Positions 59,148-64,000 of a stretch of DNA of 64,000 nt are shown here, piece by piece (the stretch's first letter is position 1; every line of letters begins with the position of its first letter). The DNA comes from Thuidium tamariscinum. Taxonomy: Eukaryota; Streptophyta; Bryopsida; Hypnales; Thuidiaceae. The translations under genes and the position numbers were made by a program. Location: positions 188,501-252,500 of the forward strand of contig OZ019759.1 of NCBI GenBank assembly GCA_947034885.2, in the 5' to 3' direction. Below the pieces are notes generated by a model, which was not told the DNA's origin, did no database searches, and was given only the letters and a program-made list of their open reading frames with translations.

Positions 59148-60113
59148 ATGGAGTTTGTGCAATTGGCAAATGTTGACACTACAGAGTTCCTCACACCAGA
59201 CGAGTCAACAACAACAAATCCAAAGTGAAATTACTGTGATTTCACACTCAAGATGTTGGAGGAAGGTGTATTTGCAGACATCACGCTCAATGCCAACAGC
59301 GGCTTTGTGAAAGCATACAGAAGTGTGTTGGCGTGTGTGTCACCTATCTTCAAAACTATGTTGAAGCGTGACATCAAGGAGCATCTGACATCTCTGTCAA
59401 AGCTCTACAATTGTTCCTACTTTAATTTGCTCTATACAACAAAGAAAGTGGACGAGGATATAGTCGCAAGTTCGCTGCAGATGACAGATTTAGCGCTCTC
59501 ATTGGCAGATCTGCATTTCCCTAACATCCACAAGGTTGTCCTTGAGTACCCACTATAAGAAACTCATGTTTTAGATGACGGATTGTAGGTGACATCTAAT
59601 GTAGTAACTTGTGTTTTCATGTCAGCAATGATGTCCGCCATAACATCAAGATGTTATGGCGGACATCATTGCTGACATGAAAACACAAGTTACTACATTA
59701 GATGTCACCTACAATCCGTCATCTAAAACATGAGTTTCTTATAGTGACCAGATGCCACCTTTTCGAGCCGCCATTGATAAGCATTTTGGGGAAATTTTCA
59801 AGGCCTCGGTGAAGTACCAAGTAGAAAGGAGACTCGGATATGTTCTACTATGAATCGGCTCTGGCTAGGAATTTGACACTTGAAACTTGTTGGCACTACT
59901 ACGGACCGAAGTTCATTGATGGCAAAAGGAAGGTCATTCAAGAACAGTGCCTGTCATGTCTGTCTGGATTACATATTGGGTAACTACCATGATGTTATCA
60001 CATCCAAAGGTTTTCTTGAAGATATGAGGTGCCCTCCATTTCAATTACAGATAGTGATCACGTATGCTGGATCCCAAGATATGCGTAAAAATGCACTTGA
60101 AAACTATCTTTGA
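59148..60113 (+). pseudogene. BTB/POZ-domain protein gene fragment split by a MITE
   Basis: The frame begins MEFVQLANVDTTEFL at 59148 and has a TGA at about 59226. It continues FTLKMLEEGVFADITLN, GFVKAYRSVLACVSPIFKTM, the start of a BTB/POZ fold (strand-helix, A-x-R-x-V-L-A-x-x-S-P-I-F). It resembles plant BTB proteins of the Arabidopsis At1g21780 type, in which the domain follows an N-terminal region. The later BTB helices are diverged (HLTSLSKLYNC). At 59547 the frame is cut by a 196-bp MITE, beyond which coding-like sequence resumes (MPPFRAAIDKHFGEIFK) and soon meets stops. The native role would be substrate adaptor of a CUL3 ubiquitin ligase; this copy is inactive. Confidence 0.65.
59551..59746. 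mobile_element. Perfect 196-bp fold-back CACTA MITE
   Basis: CACTATAAGAAACTCATG at the left is matched by its complement at the right. The two 97-bp arms are fully complementary by eye, with a 2-base loop (AA at 59648-59649). A 3-bp target duplication ACC flanks it (59548-59550 and 59747-59749), the CACTA hallmark. A perfect inverted repeat means a recent insertion or recent origin, and a transcript would fold into a long hairpin suited to small-RNA processing. Confidence 0.92.
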
Positions 60114-60928
60114 ATTAAAAGACTCTGATGTGGCGATGGACCAGTCACGGAGCACAAGTTGACTCAAAGAGACTGAGGTAGGTTTGTAAGTGTGGACTAT
60201 TTAAATTCAGTGGTGTTCCATGTGAACATTGGCTCCAACTTTGTGAAGAGAACTCAAGTTTGAAGATTTGGTTAGGTTGCCGTTGAATTATTGTAGACTT
60301 TACACGACGTCACACTCCATTTAAAAAATACCTTGGGTACGATGATGCTTTTTTTTTGTGACTTCGGACACCATACCTTCATAATTTGTCGAGCAATTCG
60401 AGTGTCCTTGACATCGTCAACTTCTCAAACTTCAAGTTTTCATTTCTTGCTCTATGATCTTGAATGGAGCCCCCTTCTGTTCAGTGACTGGCTATGAGTT
60501 TTGCATTGCACAAGCTTGAGGGTCTTGGCTGCAGGTGAAGGTCCTCTTGTTGTGTAAGACGAGATCTAATCGACGAGTAAGTTCACTCGTTCAGGTGCTC
60601 ACGGAATTCTCGCTCCTGAGTTCTGTATGCAAATTGACACTGACGCGATAAATTACAAGTTCTTGAGTGGCAAAGTTCACATGATTCTCCTCGAAGGGGC
60701 TCATGCAAGGGACTGAGTGACTCCGCAGGCTCTTCCAGCTGATGAAGCACATTGAAAGTGCACTGTGACCGCAGAGATGGAGACCGAATCGATAGCTATC
60801 GTGGTAAGGGTTTGGTTTGTATTTCAAGGTTGTGAGCTCCTTTGAAGACAATCTTGTGAACACTGCCATTTAAGGACACGTAAATTCTTGTGTATCAACT
60901 TGAAAATACAAAACTCCGGAGCTAGCAT
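60114..60928. other. Spacer between BTB pseudogene and CACTA element
   Basis: Moderate GC, no frame with a known motif; it may be further decayed sequence of the BTB locus. Confidence 0.35.
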
Positions 60929-63900
60929 CACTACAAAAAAGGAGGGGTATAAGTGACTGCGATCTATGACTGTAAACCAATCATTTCGGACAAAAATGAC
61001 TGCGTCGCGACTCGAGGCTCTAGAGTCATTGTGGACAAGTCATTCTTTAAATGACTGCAACTTACCTTATTATCACCATCCATTTTAGACTTGGATGGAA
61101 AATGGATGAGGGGGTCTACATGGACGATGAGGTGGATAAACAAATTTTTAGAAAAGATTGGGCAGCTGCCCATTTTTAAAGAAATTTTGCTAACATAGAT
61201 GTCCACATCAACCAATTGTGCAGTCATTTTGTAGTCGTGATATAGTCCAAACATTGTTGACGTGGACATCCACGTGAGAGTCACATGTAAGTCATTGTGA
61301 AGTCATTATGTAGTCATTTTGCAGTTGTGATATTGCATGTAGGTTGCTGACGTCAGAGTCATGTGTAAGTCATTATGAAGTTATCATGCAGTCATTTTGT
61401 AGTTATAATATAGTCTAAGTACTGCTAACATGCACAGCCACGTCAGAGTCACATGTAAGTCACTATGAAGTCATTTTATAGTCATTCAGAAGTTGTGATG
61501 AATGTTAAGATGGACTGCCATATAGCAAGTCATTTCATAGTGATTTTTCAGTAATGTAGAGTTAGGGTTCAAATCACTCTTTAAGGATGTTGAAAGTTAT
61601 TTTTTTATTTGTAGCAATGTGTGCAAGAAAAATGTATTAACAATTATATGAGCAATAGTCATTCTACAATCATATATGAATACACTCAAAATTTCACAAT
61701 TATACACCGTATACAATAAATATGCAATACACAATGCACCTTACACAATATACCATATGCCAAACACAATTCACCAAATGCCATACACCATACACCATAC
61801 ACCATATACCAAGGCTTATTTATTGCCACTTAGTGTGTGAGTAGGAATAGAACAAAGGACAAGCCTTTTATAGAAGTAGGATAGTAGTTGGCAAGACAAA
61901 ACTTGTGGGATATATAAAAAATGCAAAAATTATATTACAAATAATATTTCAAACCTCATTGAGGCATAGTACATTCACTTTTTTCAATGAACTTTGAACT
62001 ACTGAAATTTGAAAAATCATTTTCATTTTCATCTCCAAAAATCCATTTCAGATTTTGAGCTTCAAATCAAAAGTTATAGACAAATTTGCTAAACAATTTG
62101 GAAAGGGTTTAGGGTTAACTAAGGCTCTAGAGTAGTAATAGCGTAGGTATGTAGTAGTAGAGTAGTTGTGCATTAGTCCAAATCAAACTTCTAAGTAGTC
62201 GTTTGGCAGTCATAGGAAATCGTTTGGTAGTCACACAAAGTCATTCAATAGTATAACCCTCGAGTGGTGATGTTGTCATTTGCGTTAAGGGAAAATGGGA
62301 CTTAACAATTGCTCTTGTTTTCTTCCTAAATACTTTAGTGTATGTTTATTGAAACCCCTAAAGTGTTCAAAACTAGTGCAACAATAGTGGCACACATTTC
62401 TAGAAGTATTGGTGGCATGTCAATAGGAATTTTAGCAAATCATACAATTGGACTTTTAGAAAGAAAATATTATACAACATCAAAGACAAAGGCCACTAAC
62501 AATGCATCATTTCAAGAAAAAAAAGTAGAAAGAAGAGTATTTTATTAAGAAAATTATTTTAAAAAGAAATGAAAAAGATAAACCTCAAGGGGGGTAGGCA
62601 CTTTATGTATTTATATTGTGAGCCAAAGCTCTATAAAGATTTTGGACCCCTCATTTCTTAAATATTGATGCCATGGTTACGAAATTGTATTTTCTATAAC
62701 TGTTTCAATTAAAACACACATCATCATGACTCATTTCAATTCATTTTTCAATCTATCTTAAAAGTCATATTATATATTATTTGAAGTGAAATTTTTGACA
62801 ATAGAAATCTAATATAGTCATTATCAATCAAAGATCAAAATTATTGGTTGAATTTTTATAGTTTATTAAAAAATTAATAAGGGGTCAAAAATCACTTTAT
62901 TGCATATGATATACAAAATTTCTATAGATTTATCCTCCTAAGAAATAAACTAGGACTACAAAATTGAAAAGAATAAAAGATAACCCGTCGTACATTATTC
63001 TTGTATTATACATAAGGGGCATTGGCAATAAAACAACTTAGATTCTCAAAAGATGGATTTTGTAAATATATCAAATTATACAAAGACTTTGGAGAATAAA
63101 AAATTATAAGAATTAAGCATAGAAAATTTTAGGTTGTGTTCAATTTTAAGAAAAAATCACAATGTATATGAAGAATTAAAACATTTATGTATAGTTTTAA
63201 AACTTTTATATATTTAATTTTTTCTAATTAAAATTAATTAATTTTTTAAATGTAAAAAATTGGGTATCTTGTTCTATAATATGTGTATTAAAAAAATTCA
63301 TATAATTAATTTTCTTAATGCTATTATTGTCTTCAAAGAATATTAGTTTCATATATGTAATTACAATTTCGGATTCTTTGTTAAAAGGGCTTCAAGAATT
63401 TTCTACATTTAAACAAATTATGTTCCTTAAAATTAGACTAAAATGCATTATAAATTATTCTAATTAGAGCCATATAATATGGGAGTTACTTATCCAGTAA
63501 GATAATTTATTAGCTTAAAAAGGATATTAGAGTATGAGTGTTGAAAAATCCCAAAGGATCATTGCAAGAATCATTGTACTTTTTTAGTACATTTTAGCAT
63601 TAAGCACATTTTAAAAGTATTTAAGTCATTTTCAAGTCACGTAGTAGCCATGTGTAGTTGCATTGCACTAACACAAGGGCGACTGAAGTCCATATCAACA
63701 AATTGTCTTATCCATATTTTCTATATAAAAATCTTGACTTAGCTATAAAAGGAATATTTAAGTCATTTTGGAATCACGTAGCAATGATGTGCAATTGCAT
63801 TATAGTCACACACACGAGAATGACTGAAGTTCACATTAGCAAATTGTCCTACCCATCTTTATATAGAAAATCTTCACTTAGCTTTACAAAAGACACTTTT

Positions 63901-64000
63901 ATATAGAAACGATTCACTTGGTATTAAATATGACACTTGAATCATTTTGGAGTCACGTAGAAGTGATGTGCAGTCACATTGTAGTCGCACAAAAATGACT
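60929..64000. mobile_element. Left part of a large CACTA (En/Spm-type) element
   Basis: The terminus CACTACAAAAAAGGAGGGG at 60929 is followed within 600 bp by many copies of AGTCATT or its complement. Examples are GTCATTGTGGACAAGTCATT near 61025-61045 and the series of CATTTTGTAGT words at 61226, 61315, 61399 and 61471. This is the clustered subterminal repeat pattern of CACTA elements. AT-rich filler follows (62.3-63.5 kb), then more subterminal-like repeats at 63.6-64.0 kb. No right terminus is seen, so the element continues past the window or the end is lost. No transposase was recognised inside. Confidence 0.7.
63620..64000. repeat. AAGTCATTTTGGAGTCACGTAG tandem repeats
   Basis: TCATTTTxxAxTCACGTAG followed by ATGTGCAGT-like sequence recurs at about 63.63, 63.76 and 63.94 kb, spaced roughly 130-180 bp. 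These are probably subterminal repeats of the CACTA element. Confidence 0.65.

Overview
This window looks like nuclear DNA of a land plant, probably a TE-rich, non-seed lineage; the exact taxon cannot be read from the sequence. The evidence is plant-type telomere repeats (TTTAGGG), a fragment of a plant CDKD (CDK-activating kinase) gene, a plant-type BTB/POZ gene fragment, GT-AG introns and CACTA-type terminal repeats. Almost nothing here looks like an intact gene. Most coding signal is decayed transposon-type genes in AT-rich DNA, plus satellites.

Layout: 1-6.84 kb is a moderately GC-rich island with no coding signal that I recognise. 7.38-10.85 kb (+) is a broken multi-exon gene whose C-terminal exons carry the motif-I region of a permuted (beta-class) DNA N4/N6 methyltransferase. 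13.68-21.29 kb (-) is a seven-exon gene of 1,871 codons with a ParB/DGQHR-like domain near its N-terminus, a Cys/His cluster and an FCP1-like HAD domain near its C-terminus. The exons join in phase with no frameshift, yet the frame holds 14 stop codons. 32.46-35.35 kb (+) is a divergent gene encoding a DUF7869-type protein (a putative transposase relative) with six stops and one frameshift. Fifteen copies of a 23-bp palindrome (arms AATCAGCTCGA and TCGAGCTGATT around one base) lie only in the introns of the first gene and in the 5' region of the second. Between the two genes is a 176-bp satellite in two arrays of opposite orientation (24.0-25.3 kb and 26.7-29.3 kb), which makes the block roughly mirror-symmetric. 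I read 13.7-35.4 kb as one large decayed mobile element, possibly a previously undescribed ParB/HAD/DUF7869 system with parS-like sites.

Downstream are an unrecognised decayed minus-strand gene (36.4-37.75 kb), a 142-bp CACTA MITE, another unrecognised decayed plus-strand gene (38.5-39.3 kb), and the first three coding exons of a CDKD kinase that stop before the activation loop (40.6-42.5 kb). 43.8-49.85 kb is a block of repeats headed by TTTAGGG tracts, with 291-293-bp and 595-bp tandem units and one Pro/Ser-rich open frame that runs into a telomere-like tract. 49.86-54.07 kb is a second GC-richer island with a 219-bp tandem duplication.

The last 10 kb is AT-rich. It holds a candidate TA-flanked MITE, a BTB/POZ pseudogene split by a perfect 196-bp fold-back CACTA MITE with an ACC target duplication, and from 60.93 kb to the window end the left part of a larger CACTA element with AGTCATT-rich subterminal repeats. 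No intact rRNA or tRNA gene and no CRISPR array was seen.
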